Source: Niebla homalea (Eukaryota > Ascomycota > Lecanoromycetes > Lecanorales > Ramalinaceae). From it: a stretch of 64,000 bases of DNA. Positions 46,901-60,400 of this stretch are shown in pieces. Location: NCBI GenBank assembly GCA_019925105.1, contig JAHGAU010000012.1:806001-870000 (forward strand), read 5' to 3'. Each line of letters opens with the position of its first letter. Position 1 is the first letter of the stretch. Made by a program: the position numbers and the translations under genes. The notes beneath the pieces were generated by a model. That model ran no database searches. It saw nothing but the letters and a program-made list of their open reading frames with translations, and had not been told where the DNA came from.

Positions 46901-48965
46901 TGAGCCAGAGGAGAATTTGACAGGTCCAAAAAGTTCTCATCGGCGCAATGTGAAAGCAGGCGTGAGATAGCGGTCATTGCAGCCACGCGGGCCTTCCTGA
47001 ATCTCAAGCTGCTGCGCGGCGGTTTCGTAATGCTCGTGACTGCTTGTATCACCCCCAAAGCATTCGATCCTTGCCAAAGGTGTCGTGGAGTCAAGCCAGC
47101 CGGATCAGCATCGCACGTCGGGCACTTGAAATCCTTCGAAAAGCGTTCTTCAAGATCGGTAGCAGTCAGGCAAGCCAGTTTACCGAAGCTCTGAAATAAG
47201 CGACATTGGTCTTCCTCACACATGTTTGCAACTCGTTCACTGTATCAATTAGCGAATGAAATGACAGAAAATGAGGCAATACCTCCCGTATGTTTTCATG
47301 AAGCCTGGCAAAGTCCAAGCTGACCTCCAGACTTAAAAGCACCCTCAAATCCTCTAAGGGATCCACGGGGTTGCCACTATGGTTATTCAAGTGTATCCCA
47401 GCCGACTTCCGGATTCGTTTCTGAGGGCGAGGATCACTGTCTGTAATAGATGATGGGGCTATATCCTCAAACAGATCTATGAAAAGGCGCTTTAGAGTCG
47501 TCCTTTCAAAGCTGGGTACGTCGCCTGGCATAACCCTTTGGTCTGCAGAGGCGGACTTGCTCTGTGAGACAGACGAGCAGAAGGTGATGGATTTCTGCAA
47601 GATCTGAGCACAAATTGTGTTTGCTCATTGAGGGAAGGGGAACTGTACTTGCAAATCTTCTCCGAAGTGTCTGAACCTCACTTCATCTAGCCGAATGTTG
47701 GATAGTAAAGGGGTGATCTCGGCCTCAACGTTCAATGAGTCCGTCGGATGCTTCCGGAGCAAAGACGCGAAGATCAAAAGGCTTTGACTGAGGACATCTT
47801 CCAAGGAGGTAGACAAAGGAGGTGTCATTGATATCAAAATGTCACTTACAATTCGAGCAACGCATACGACGAACCTCATTGGAAAACGCGTAGACTTGGT
47901 CAGACTAGTAGCGTACTTCAGGACTAGACATAAATGACCCAACAATTGAGCAAGAAGTGGATGCATGGAAGATCGGCCGTCGTATTGATGACAGTGCCGA
48001 TGCAACATAATATCCCAGGCCCGACATAAGCACTGGCACTGCCAATTCAGTTCACGAGAAGCGCTGTACTGCAGCTTGTGAAGTTCAGCTTCTCTCATTG
48101 TTCGTCTCATCATCACCGTCAGAAGCCGGACAATGATTACTATCCCCGAAGATGACGTCTCCACGGAAAGGAACATTGATTTCTGCCATTGAAGTCGAGC
48201 TTCAATTCGCGGAAAGAGAGATTGGAGGCTCTCCAGAGAAGGCACAAGGATAGGTAATGATGGATACTTCTCGTCATTGAGAGGGTCGTCCTCGAGGCTT
48301 GTGAAGAGATCTACAGAATGTTTTAGTGATTATTAAGAGAGTGATGACCAAATGAGAAGACCTTCTATGGATATTTTGAGATAGTGCTCGATACATTTGC
48401 TTTTAATGGCCCTTGGGTACAGCTTCGCCTCCAGAGAGATGAGGTTGACCAGTAAATCTTCAGATCCATTTCGGACATTTTCGAACTTCTCGGATGACAG
48501 AAGAGACAGAAGCTTGGGTAGTAACCATAAACTCAAAGGCACGTCTTGCAACGAGGTATCGATGCCCGACGAGGGAGCGTAGAACAAAACGTTGGGGGTT
48601 CTGCGAAAGGTCAATTCGATCGCTTTGAGACTGTCGAGGGCTTGCTTCGTTCGTGCCTCATGTCGAGCAAAAGGATCGCCGGAAGTCAATACTTCCAACC
48701 CAGCTTTGACAATTACGTAGATAAGCCTGTAGTTAACGTCAAGATTGGTTTCTGGCGTTTTGGGAGAATTTGAAATGTTTGTCTCGCCATCGAGGACTTC
48801 TCGCAAGAGTTGGATGAAGGTATCGTCATCCTGTATGGGTACACTGTGAGTGTCACTGGTAAAGCGGTTCACCAATTGCTCCGCAAGTGTGGACTGCGGT
48901 GGATCTCCATTTGGACCATTCAATGCATGTCGTGATGAATCGTTTTTACCAACGCTACGAGCCAT
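40993..48965 (-). CDS. MEC1: Mec1/ATR checkpoint kinase (PIKK)
   Basis: Twelve exons: 48965-48362, 48310-47649, 47603-47283, 47214-46847, 46800-46648, 46594-46495, 46449-45976, 45926-45678, 45625-44396, 44337-43806, 43759-43288, 43240-40993; total about 2470 residues. HEAT repeats fill the N-terminal two thirds, then a FAT domain and the kinase domain with GLGDRHGENILFEEG and HVDFN. The C-terminal FATC ends in IGWCAFF. The VDFNCLFDKG and ENILFEE features are those of ATR/Mec1 (UvsB) rather than ATM or mTOR. Mec1 responds to RPA-coated ssDNA with Ddc2 in the nucleus. Introns are 45-68 nt. The exon 3/4 junction (47283/47214) is the least certain: a 68-nt intron needs a GAG acceptor. Confidence 0.95.
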
Positions 48966-49275
48966 CGGCGGCGCCGAAACTTCAAATGAGACAATTGTAC
49001 AAAAGAGACAAGCATTGCCATATGTTAGAGCGTGTGTGCTGCAGAAAGGTTGCGCCTACTACTTGCGAGTCGATCATAAACACACCGAGCATGGTGACAC
49101 ACGAAGTAATCATGAGCATGTCTGATAGATCGACACACCGCTAGCTGATCTTTTCATTCGCTAGGCACACCCCGGTAAATCAATGCCCTCAAGGCCCTCC
49201 ATTGCCGACATCTAATATCCCAAGGTTTTTCCGTTTGAGCATTCAGGCGAGCTTTGGAGGGATCAGGCGACATCA
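48966..49275. promoter_or_regulatory. Divergent promoter of MEC1 and TAD2
   Basis: This 310-bp gap separates the two start codons. No ORF or known motif is supported. Confidence 0.45.
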
Positions 49276-50060
<785 letters not shown>

Positions 50061-50199
50061 GTTTGCTTGCATGAAGGTCAGATCCGTTTCATACAGAATT
50101 TTTGCAAAGAGAGACGGTAGGTCTCTGCGGGCATTTCATAATCTGCGAGAGCTGTGAAGAGCCGACTCATGCTTCCAGGCTGTGAGAAGGAGGTCTAGT

Positions 50200-50974
50200 T
50201 CAGGAGCTGCTCTTTTTCGCTCCATCCTCTGCCGCTAATTCACGCTCAGCTGCTCTGTAATATTTGGCCGTATCCACACCATGCTGTAGATTGTTAGTCG
50301 GGCCGGTCAAAGCTTCTGAGACATTACCTGATTGTGATTCACAAAATTGAACCAGGGTATAATGTGTAAGAAGACCCCACTGTATCTCGAGTTCCGCGCT
50401 GCCACGCCCTGCAGATACGGGCTCAATGTTGACTTGCCATACAGAGGCTCCCCTCTCTTGACCTTATCCACCATCTCCCGCATGTCCATATCCCTTTCCC
50501 GCTGATTTTCACTTGACCCATAAAATCGATCTGCATTCGTGAGCAATACCGCCAACATCTCGGTTCGGGCAACATACTGATGGAGTTGGAGTAAAAATAG
50601 AGGAAACCACCTCCAGCACTTATGACGAAGTTGAGTCGCATGATTGATGCGAACGCTCCTTTCCCACTGTAGGACGGGGCAAATCTTTCCCATGATGCCA
50701 TCAAAGCAGGGCCTATGGCAAAGACGCCTAGACCTTGCCAATAGTCTTTCGGCCGGGCGTATTGGATCACACGTTTGAAATGACTATCAGCCTGTCAATG
50801 GTATTCTCTGTTGGAGCACAAGGGGTAGTACGGGTCATTGTCGATGAGCTGCGGCGTATATTAGCTATGAGCTTGAAAGCGCAACAGAGAGCTGCTCACA
50901 GGATAGGCTGTATACGGTAATGCAGCTGGTAAATACTCCCACTCCCCCGCAGGATCACGTGTCGTCTTCGACAT
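50200..50974 (-). CDS. NUXM: NADH:ubiquinone oxidoreductase 21-kDa subunit (NUXM)
   Basis: Five exons (50974-50900, 50848-50832, 50783-50578, 50530-50328, 50283-50200) give 194 residues. YPLIDNDPHFKRVIQYARP opens the conserved N-terminal domain. Two hydrophobic stretches (GVFAIGPALMASWE and FVISAGGGFLYFY) fit inner-membrane helices. The C-terminal domain has MDMREMVDKVKRGEPLYGKS, LSPYLQGVAARNSRYSGVF and FNFVNHNQHGVDTAKYY. This is the fungal accessory complex I subunit known as NUXM or 20.9-kDa, absent from animals. Exon 2 is only 17 nt. It overlaps nothing; TAD2 converges 139 bp away. Confidence 0.92.
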
Positions 50975-51214
50975 CACAATCGGAAGCAATTGCTGATGTT
51001 ACGATGAGCGGCTTGGGTGATTGCATTGCTTGACGGCTTGGAGGGCTTGGAGGGTTGTTGTTGAAGAGTGGGCATATCATTTAAAACTATTTACAGTCTA
51101 GTCTTGTTGGAGTAGCGGCACGCCCCCTATCTACCTCCAAGATGTATGGTGACGCGACTGGCAACAACTTCAATTTATGGCGATTGAGTTGCGCAAGGCA
51201 ATATCCCCATTACA

Positions 51215-52243
51215 ATGGCAGCTGTCGACGTTGGGGCAAGGGATGCTCCACCTGTCAACGATGACCTTGATGACATATTCGACAATTATCAAGTCGATCC
51301 TGCCCTTTTCCAAGATGTTGATACCAACATGGATGTTGCGCCAAAGCAACCGGCAGCCCGCAAAGCCAAGGATGACTTCTTCGATGGCGGCCTAGGTTTG
51401 GATGAGGAGGTCAAAGTCACCAAGAAACGTGCTCCGATAGCTAAACTTGACGAAGCAAGGTTAGTCTGACCGCATCGAGATTCGAGAATGAGCTCTTCCT
51501 CACAGTTACAGGCTTCTTTCCCAAGCTGGTATCCCCAAACTACGTAGGAGTGCAAAGGAGAAACTAAGATTCAAGGGTAAAGGGCATGAGGTTGGTCGAG
51601 GACTGCTGATCAAAGGCGTAGACTGATTCACTTGCTAAAGTACTCTGATGTTACCCGACTTCTTACCTTCTACCAATTATGGCTGGATGACCTTTACCCG
51701 AGAGCCAAGTTTACTGATGGTCTTGCTATGGTCGAAAAGCTTGGACACTCGAAACGAATGCAAGTGATGAGGAAAGAATGGATCAATGAGGGCAAGGCGA
51801 AGGACACACGACTTGAGGACGGAGAGAAGAAGGCAAGACCAAGCGCATCAGTAACAAAAACAATCAAGCAGCCTGCGCCAGGAAGCCCTAGCGATCACCA
51901 GGGGCAGTCGTCAGGGCTGCGTGGTCCACAGGAGCAATCTCCAGCGCTGGCTGCCAGTTCTGGTGGAAGCAATGATAAGCAAAGGGGCTTCGACACGTCT
52001 GCAGATGACAGCTTATTTCTTTCCGATGACGAGGATGGCACGAAGCATGAGACCAAGGATGTGGCGAAGGTTGTAGCGACGGAGAACCTGGTTGAAGATG
52101 ATCTTGAAGCTCTGCTTGCCGAGGAAGATGCGCGCCATGATTCCACAGAGCTTACTGGGCGGCAAGAAGACCATTCAGCCCGGAGGCAAGATAATTTTGA
52201 TGATGACGAGGAGGCGATGGCAGACATGGATGACATGTGGTGA
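51215..52243 (+). CDS. CSM3: Replication fork protection protein Csm3/Swi3 (TIPIN)
   Basis: Three exons (51215-51459, 51512-51590, 51641-52243) give 308 residues. The conserved Swi3 domain (about 70-155) reads KLDEARLLSQAGIPKLR and then YSDVTRLLTFYQLWLDDLYP and GHSKRMQVMRKEWI. The N-terminus has DDLDDIFDNY and the C-terminal half is acidic and disordered with LSDDED and DDLEALLAEED motifs. Csm3 pairs with Tof1 to travel with the fork and mediate Mec1-dependent checkpoint signalling. MEC1 itself lies 2.2 kb upstream in the same window. Confidence 0.93.
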
Positions 52244-52711
52244 AGCATTGTTGAATAGCAGGCGTCATGATTCCATTGTTCCGACCTAGACTGTTTAGCG
52301 AGGCGTCCGGTGTTCAACTCCTCGTGCTGGGAGGCGAAGGTAGTAAGGCTTGAGTGGCAGGTTCGATATCAAGCATCACGAAGGATGCAAAAATAAAGCA
52401 TATTTATCCTACGGAACAAAGTTTTTGGCTTGTAGAAGCTTTTCCTGTACAACATCTAATATTCACCTGCTCAGGATATATGACCTCACGTAACTAAAAC
52501 AAATGCACGTGAAAGCTCTGCGTATCTTTACAGTATTTTCCAGCTGCTGATGGAATAATTCTGGAATTGTTGAAATATGCAAACAGCGTTTCCCACTCAG
52601 TCTGCTTTCTTTGTTCCTTGAAAATGGACTCTTGCACTGTGTCGCAATAATTCTTGGACTCTTTTTCCGCCATTCCTTTCAAGTCAGAAAGACGTATAGG
52701 TCCAAGAAGTG
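52244..52711. other. Gap between CSM3 and SKI2
   Basis: This 468-bp gap lies between two plus-strand genes. It should contain the CSM3 3' UTR and SKI2 promoter. No ORF, repeat or RNA gene is supported. Confidence 0.45.
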
Positions 52712-55700
52712 ATGGATTCCAAGCTTCTAGACGCCGTCGGGAGGCTACATATCAAGCCCGAAGATGGTGGCGAGTGCATCGAGGCCCACTTGCATCAACA
52801 TCGGCCCCAAAAACGGAAGCGCCCAACCCAAGAAGAATTGAAGAAGCAACTTGAGGACGAATTCCTGACCCCACCAAAGGCGTTCAGTTTGGAATGGTTG
52901 AACAAAGTTCAGGAGTGAGTCCCTTAAATGGGCTAAGGAATCCGATGCTCACTGAACTTTAGGCGTTGGGATTCGCCAGTGGACTATCGCGAAGTATACG
53001 AGATGGCACCAACTCAGACCCGGACGGTCACTCGCTTCACCCGGGAAGGTCTGGAAGGCAAGGTCACAGGCTACAAGGAAGTCACCGTGCCCGCCAGCAG
53101 CGCGACAGCCAAGAACTCCAGATCAATGGTAAGAAAGCCAGCAAATCGGGCAGATTACGTGCGTGGAGCTGCTGGCTTTCTCCCTTTTGCTTCTGTAGGA
53201 CTCGATGGAGTCACTGCTGTCGCTGAATTGGAAGATCAGGCCATCTACGACAGCCAGCGTCCAGATGACAGGAAAAGCAATAAGCTTGACCGGGTCATAG
53301 ATTTCGAATCTCCAAACGGGCTCTTGTCCATTCCTCCCGGGTTTTCTCGAGGACTTGACTTCTCAAAATCCAGATCCAAGTCCAGCGTCGACCACACCGC
53401 AGAGAAACAAGTGGAGGAAGCCCTGGGAGAGCCATCTGACCGCCAGGAAACCCCCAGAGGAACCATTGACACTGATGAAGGTGATACCCCACAAGTAGAC
53501 GTCGTGTCGGACGATGAAAGTGGAGATGACCCCGAGGACATTGACGCATTCCTCCCCATTGAGTTTCCCGCTCTAGAGCCTCATGGCCTACTGGCAGCTT
53601 CCTCTGCCAAGCGAGGCGGCCGCGAGTGGGCGCACATGGTCGACGTCAAACGCGAAATCACCAATTTTAAAGAACTAGTACCAGATATGGCGCGGACATG
53701 GCCATTCGAACTTGACACATTTCAGAAGGAAGCCGTTTATCACCTAGAGAATGGAGACTCAGTATTTGTGGCCGCTCATACCTCTGCAGGTAAGACTGTT
53801 GTCGCTGAATATGGTATTGCGTTGGCTGCCAAACACATGACTAAGGCCATCTATACATCCCCTATCAAGGCCTTGAGCAATCAGAAGTTCAGGGACTTCC
53901 GGCAGGAGTTCGATGATGTTGGAATTCTCACAGGAGACGTTCAAATTAATGCAGAAGCTAGTTGCCTGATCATGACAACTGAGATTCTACGCAGCATGCT
54001 CTACCGTGGGGCTGACCTTTTAAGGGATGTGGAGTTTGTAATCTTCGATGAGGTTCACTACGTCAATGATACCGAGCGTGGCGTCGTATGGGAAGAAGTC
54101 ATCATCATGCTACCGGAGCACGTCACTTTCATCCTGCTCTCGGCTACTGTGCCAAATACATATGAATTTGCGTCATGGGTTGGTAGGACCAAGGAAAAGG
54201 ACATTTACGTGATCTCCACCCCAAAACGGCCGGTCCCTTTAGAGCATTATTTATGGGCAGACAAAGATATGTACAAGATTGTAGATGCTGAGAAGCGTTT
54301 CTTGGACAAAGGGTGGAAAGATGCGAACATGGCGATGTCAGGCAGGAACAACGAAAAGGCACCTCCTCCAACACCCAGCAATAACGAAGCAAGAGGAGCC
54401 GGTAACAGCGGGCGCGGCGGACGAGGTCAGCAACCACGCGGTGGCCAGCAACGCGGCGGAGCGCAGCAGCAAAGGGGCAGAGCAAATACAAACAGGGGCA
54501 CGGGTAACATTGCTCGCACTGGTCGTGGTGGCGGCAGGACTTCTGCCGCCCAAGATCGTAATGTCTGGGTCCACTTAGTCCACTATTTGAAGAAGCGCGA
54601 CCTTCTGCCAGCGGTCATCTTCGTGTTCTCAAAGGCTCGATGCGACCAGAATGCAGATGCATTATCAAAAATTGATTTTTGTACCGCCGCTGAGAAGAGC
54701 GCTACTCACATGATCATTGAACGATCATTAGCCCGTCTCAAGCCAGACGACCGACAACTTCCGCAGATTCGGAGGCTCAGGGAGCTACTAAGTCGCGGCA
54801 TTGCAGTTCACCATGGTGGACTCCTTCCAATTGTCAAAGAAGTCGTTGAGATCCTATTCGCGAAAACGCTAGTCAAAGTCCTTTTCGCCACCGAGACATT
54901 CGCAATGGGACTCAATCTTCCCACTCGCACGGTAGCCTTTTCTGGATTTCGCAAATTCGACAAGGGAGGCTTCCGTGACCTCTACCCAGGCGAGTACACA
55001 CAGATGGCCGGGAGAGCGGGCAGAAGAGGGATAGATACCGTTGGCAGTGTCATCATTGTGACCCCTAACAGCGATGAGGCACCACCCGCGGCAGCCTTGC
55101 GGCAAATGACTTTGGGGGACCCTCAAAAGCTAAAGTCTCAGTTCAGATTGACGTACACCATGATGCTGAATCTGCTAAGGGTTGAAGCTTTGAAGATTGA
55201 GGAGATGATCAAGCGAAGCTTCAGTGAAAATGCTACCCAGGCATTGCTTCCTGAGCAAGAGAAGCAGGTGAAACTATCGGAAGCCGATCTAGAGAAGATC
55301 AAGAGAGAACCTTGCAGTACCTGCGACATTGACCTCGATAAAGTCCACCAAGGAGCGATGGCGTATCAAGCAGCGACCGTAGACCTTCATCACGCTCTTG
55401 CAAATTCAATTGTGGGCAAGCATATGTTCTCAACGAAGCGTTTGGTAGTCTTTCGAAAGGACGGTATACGTACCGTAGGCGTGATCTCCCGCGATGGGGT
55501 CAGCAAGGGTCTCGCTCCAACAGTCGAACTTCTTGTCCTGGGCGCGAAGAATCCGACTCGACATTCGAGCGATTTGCTGCCTTATCTGCCACGGTATCGT
55601 CCAATGTTTGCAGAGCTGCCGATCGACCCAGCGGAGATGGAGTTGAGGCAACTCAGGATACCGCTGGTCGATATCGAAGCTATTCTGACTCACGTCGTCA

Positions 55701-56714
55701 AATACAATGGACCTCCATGGCACATGAAGATGCACAAAGGTATGCAAAATTGAGCTTGATGGAACGTACAGGAACAGCTGACAATATATTCAGAAATGAT
55801 GAAAATGGTCCAGAAAAGTATGACTGACCTTCTGAAGGATTGGACGAATCCAGCTTGGGAGGAATTGGACTGGGCACGAATAAAAGATCTGCAAACAAGA
55901 GATTTGCTCGACTACCGGCACTCACAAGCTGAGAATGCCCAGCGAGGTGTCTGCTACGACTGCCCCGACTTCCTCAAACACGTAGGTGCACCGAAATTGG
56001 CAAGACGTTAACCGTCAAGCTGACATGAAGCAGTTTACAATGCTTCACGATGAATGGTTGATCAAGGAAAACATCTCGCAGTTACGAAAGCTCATGTCTG
56101 ATCAGAACCTGCGACTTCTACCTGACTATGACCAGCGTATAGAAGTGCTGAAGGATCTTGGCTTCATCGACGGAGGCAGGCGCGTCGAGTTGAAAGGCAA
56201 AGTTGCTTGTGAAATCCACTCAGCAGATGAATTGGTGCTTACGGAGCTCATCCTGGAGAACACTCTTGCAGATTATGAGCCAGAAGAGATTGTGGCTTTA
56301 CTTTCGGCCTTCGTCTTTCAAGAGAAGACCGACGTGGAGCCCGTACTGACGGCTCATCTGCACCAAGGACAAGAGATGATAGTCGCCATTTCCGAAAAGG
56401 TCAACGACTTCCAGATCCAGCACCAAGTGATCTTGTCAAGCGACGATGCAAACGACTTTGTGAGCAGGCCTCGCTTTGGCCTGGTTGAGGTTGTCTACGA
56501 ATGGGCTAGGGGCATGTCATTCAACCGCATTACGGAATTGACAGATGTCTTGGAGGGGACTATCGTGAGAGTCATTACCAGGCTCGATGAGACCTGTAGA
56601 GAGGTGAGAAATGCGGCCCGGATAATAGGAGACCCGGAGCTCTATACCAAGATGCAGAGTGCGCAGGAACTCATCAAAAGAGATGTCACTGCTGTTGCGA
56701 GTCTTTACATGTGA
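52712..56714 (+). CDS. SKI2: Ski2 RNA helicase (Ski complex)
   Basis: Four exons (52712-52914, 52963-55739, 55794-55981, 56031-56714) give 1283 residues, as expected for Ski2. The RecA1 domain has [13 protein letters not shown] (about 338), FDEVHY (about 430) and LSATVPN; RecA2 has [11 protein letters not shown] winged-helix/DSHCT C-terminal domain ends in VASLYM. Between RecA1 and RecA2 is a Gly/Arg/Gln-rich RGG stretch (54400-54550). The start codon is ATG at 52712, one codon after an in-frame GTG. Ski2 is the motor that feeds mRNA 3' ends into the cytoplasmic exosome with Ski3 and Ski8. The related Mtr4 lacks the N-terminal extension seen here. Confidence 0.95.
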
Positions 56715-57400
56715 GGAAGTAAGCAGATACCTAGGGGTTTGATGCCGTCACGCGTTAGGTGGAACCAAAATTGTCACCAGGCGTATCCAAGACCTGTCTC
56801 CCCGTATATCGTACAATCTTAAGTATGATTGGGGTCTCTCAAAGTATTTTTTAGGTAGAGTTGAGAGATGCCCATAGGATATCTCGACCTAGGTGAAAAG
56901 TGAACTTGAAAGATGAGAGCTTTCTAGATACTGGTGCCATTGAAGTCAACGCTACTGAGAGTCGGTGACCGTATCAAGAAGTGAATTCGCCATTGCTTTC
57001 TACGAGACACAGATGAATCACTGGGAATACTCAACGCGACTCGTTTTATCAATTGCTGAAGGTTCGAAGGTTGCTCAGGATATGCTTTTACCCCTGAGGG
57101 GCAAGCGTTGTCGTTCCTGCATGGCTGTGACTGCAAGAACGAAACCGAAGTTTACCCGTTGTAGACATTTGCGCCTCCAATCCTCTGGTATAATTTCCCT
57201 CGCGTCCCCAAAAATGTTGTGAATTCGCACCGTCCGCATACATTTGCCTTCGTCTGTAAAGATCATGAGGTTAAGCCTGGATGCAGGTCTCAAAAGCGTT
57301 TCATGTCCAAGACTTTACAAGCTTAAATCTGTGCATTTCAATTGATCCTCGCTAACTCAAATCCAACCGTTTGGGCGCTTTGCGCCAAACCTCTCCGAGC
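56715..57400. other. Gap between SKI2 and the importin gene
   Basis: This 686-bp gap lies between two plus-strand genes. It contains an unassigned minus-strand ORF at 57075-57293 (72 codons) and a partly overlapping plus-strand ORF at 56965-57222. Neither has known similarity. The importin promoter must lie here. Confidence 0.45.
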
Positions 57401-60400
57401 ATGGATGTCACAGCTTTGCGGGACCGCATACATTGGACGGTAGAGACTAATGCGGACTTGCGAAGACAAGCAGAGCTTGACCTGAGACATGTGAGCGACG
57501 GCTTGTAAACCTCGAGCTCAACTCTTTTGCTAAGGGATCAGTAGGCTGAAGACCAGCCGGGCTTTGTCAATGCGTTGCTCGAGATCCTGCAGGGCGAACA
57601 AGATCCCAGTATACGGCAGTCAAGTGTGTAGATCTTCACCGTCAATTGCCCTTGGCTGACCCCTCCCCCCCAGCTGTTGTCTATCTCAAGAACCGTACGA
57701 GCAGAGGCTGGACCACAAGTGAAGAGACCCCACAGAACAAGCAAATACCCGAAAATGAAAAGATCAATCTTCGAAACCAGCTCCTCCCCCTCATCTCGAA
57801 CTCGCCCCCGCAGATCCGCCTTCAGCTTATACCTATGCTCCAGAAAATCCTCAACACCGACTTTCCCACCAAATGGCGAGACTTCTTCGATCGGACAATG
57901 CAATTGCTGACCACGAATGATGCCAACTCGGTTTATGCTGGTCTGCAATGTCTGGTAGCCTTGTGTCGTATGTACAGGTTCAGGAGCGGTGACAGAGCGG
58001 AATTCCACCAAATAGTCGATGCATCTTTCCCGCAGCTTCTAGCTATTGCCAATGGGCTTGTGCAGGAGACAAGCTTGGAGGCCTGGGAAATGCTACATAC
58101 AGCCATGAAAGCCTTTAAACATGCTATATACGTAGGTGCCACCCAGGAGCACCGATGTTGTGTTATCTTAATCTTCCTACAAGGTGGATGACTGATTGGT
58201 CTCATAGTTTGAATTACCACCTCGGCTCATGCAGCAGGACAAGATGGTAGGCTGGTGTACCCTGTTCCTAGCCGTCATTGCAAAAGAGGCTCCAGAGTAT
58301 GCTCTTGCGGAAGATCTGGACGAACGCGAGAGAAATCATTTCTGGAAAGCGAAGAAATGGGCGTACGCAAATCTCAACAGATTATTCGTGAGGTACCAGC
58401 GCCGCTACGTCTGCCTCGGTTCACTGCTGATATTGGACTAGATATGGGCACCCTACGAACAACCAAAAGAATGCTTCTTCAGAAGTAGTCGAATTCTCCA
58501 AAATCTTTGTGACTAATTTCGCCCCCGAAATCTTGACCGGCTATCTGCAACAGATTGAGAAGTGGGCTTCGAAGACCATGTGGCTAAGTAGGGCGTCTCT
58601 GTCTTATACCTTGATGTATCTGGACGAGTGCATCAAACCTAGACAGATGTGGAAACTCCTGAAACCGCACCTGGACACCCTCAACTCTCATGTTGTTTTT
58701 CCAATTCTCTGCCAGTCGGATGAAGACATCGAGCTATTCGATTTAGATCCATCCGAGTATCTGCATCGGAAACTCAACTTCTATGAGGAAGTGTCGTCGC
58801 CCGACGTTGCAGCCACCAACTTTTTGGTCTCATTGACAAAAAGCCGAAAGGAGCAGACCTTCTCCATCCTCAACTTTGTCAATGGGATTGTCAACAAATA
58901 TGAAACGTCTCCGGACGAGGAGAAGAATCCAAGAGAGAAAGAAGGCGCACTACGAATGATAGGCACCCTTGCCTCGGTCATTCTTGGTAAAAAGAGTCCC
59001 ATCGCTGACCAAGTGGAGTACTTTTTCGTTCGACACGTCTTTCCAGAATTCCGCAGCCGCCATGGGTATCTGCGAGCCAGAGCTTGCGATACACTGGGCA
59101 AATTTGAGCAGCTCGATTTCAAAGACTCAAGCAATTTGCTCACTATCTACAGAAACATCCTAGAATCCATGGCGGATCCCTGTCTCCCGGTGCGCGTGGA
59201 GGCTGCTCTGGCCTTGCAAAACCTCATTAGACACGATGTCATCAAAACCTCGATGCAGCAGAACATTCCACAGATCATGCAGCAGTTGTTAAAGCTGGCC
59301 AATGAGGTAGACGTAGATGCACTGGCTAATGTTATGGAAGATTTTGTCGAGGAATTTGCAACAGAACTAACTCCCTTTGCTGTCGCTCTTAGCGAGCAGC
59401 TGCGAGATACCTATCTCCGAATAGTAAGGGAGGTTGTTGAAAGAAACAATACCAAGGACGGTGACGATAGCTATGGAGATTATTTGGACGACAAGAGTAT
59501 TACTGCGCTCGGTGTGCTCCAAACCATTGGTACTCTTATCCTGACGCTGGAAGCAACTCCCGACGTCCTCATGCATCTTGAGACTATCCTCATGCCAGTC
59601 ATTCACATCACATTAGAGAACAAACTTTTTGACCTCTACAATGAGATCTTCGAAATAATCGACAGTTGCACCTTCTCTGCAAAGGTCATCTCACCTCCCA
59701 TGTGGCAGGCGTTCGAGCTCATACACAAGGCGTTCAAAGCAGGCGCCGAGCTTTACCTAGAAGACATGCTGCCTGCCTTAGACAACTTTGTTACGTATGG
59801 CTCGGAAAGGATGATCAACACGCCCGCATACCTCGAAGCTCTCATTGGAATGGTGTCAGATATCTTTCAAGATGAAAAAGTGGGAGGCATGGATCGCATA
59901 TGTGGATGCAAGCTTGCAGAGTCCATGATGTTAAATCTTCGCAGCTCAATTGACTCCCACATCCCCTCGTTCGTTGAACTTGGTATGACATCGTTGCTTA
60001 GCACAGAACCCAAGGTGAGGTCGTACCGGGTCCATCTAATGGAGATGATAATTAATGCAATTTACTACAATCCGCACATCGCCTTACATACATTAGAAGC
60101 CAATGGCTGGACAAACAAATTCTTCAGCTCCTGGTTCTCAAGCATTGACGCCTTCTCAAGAGTACACGATAAGAAGCTATCGATCGTGGCCATCAGCGCT
60201 TTGCTAACGCTAGATGCTTCGCAAGTACCTACCAGCGTACAGCTCGGTTGGCCAAGGCTGATGCAAGGAGCGGTGCGTCTATTCCAAACGCTGCCTGCAG
60301 CACTCAAACGCCGAGAAGAAGCAACAAAGGAAAATGATTACCAGCCTAACGAAGACGAGGAGGAGGATGAACTTGATACAGAAAGCTGGACCGAGAATGG

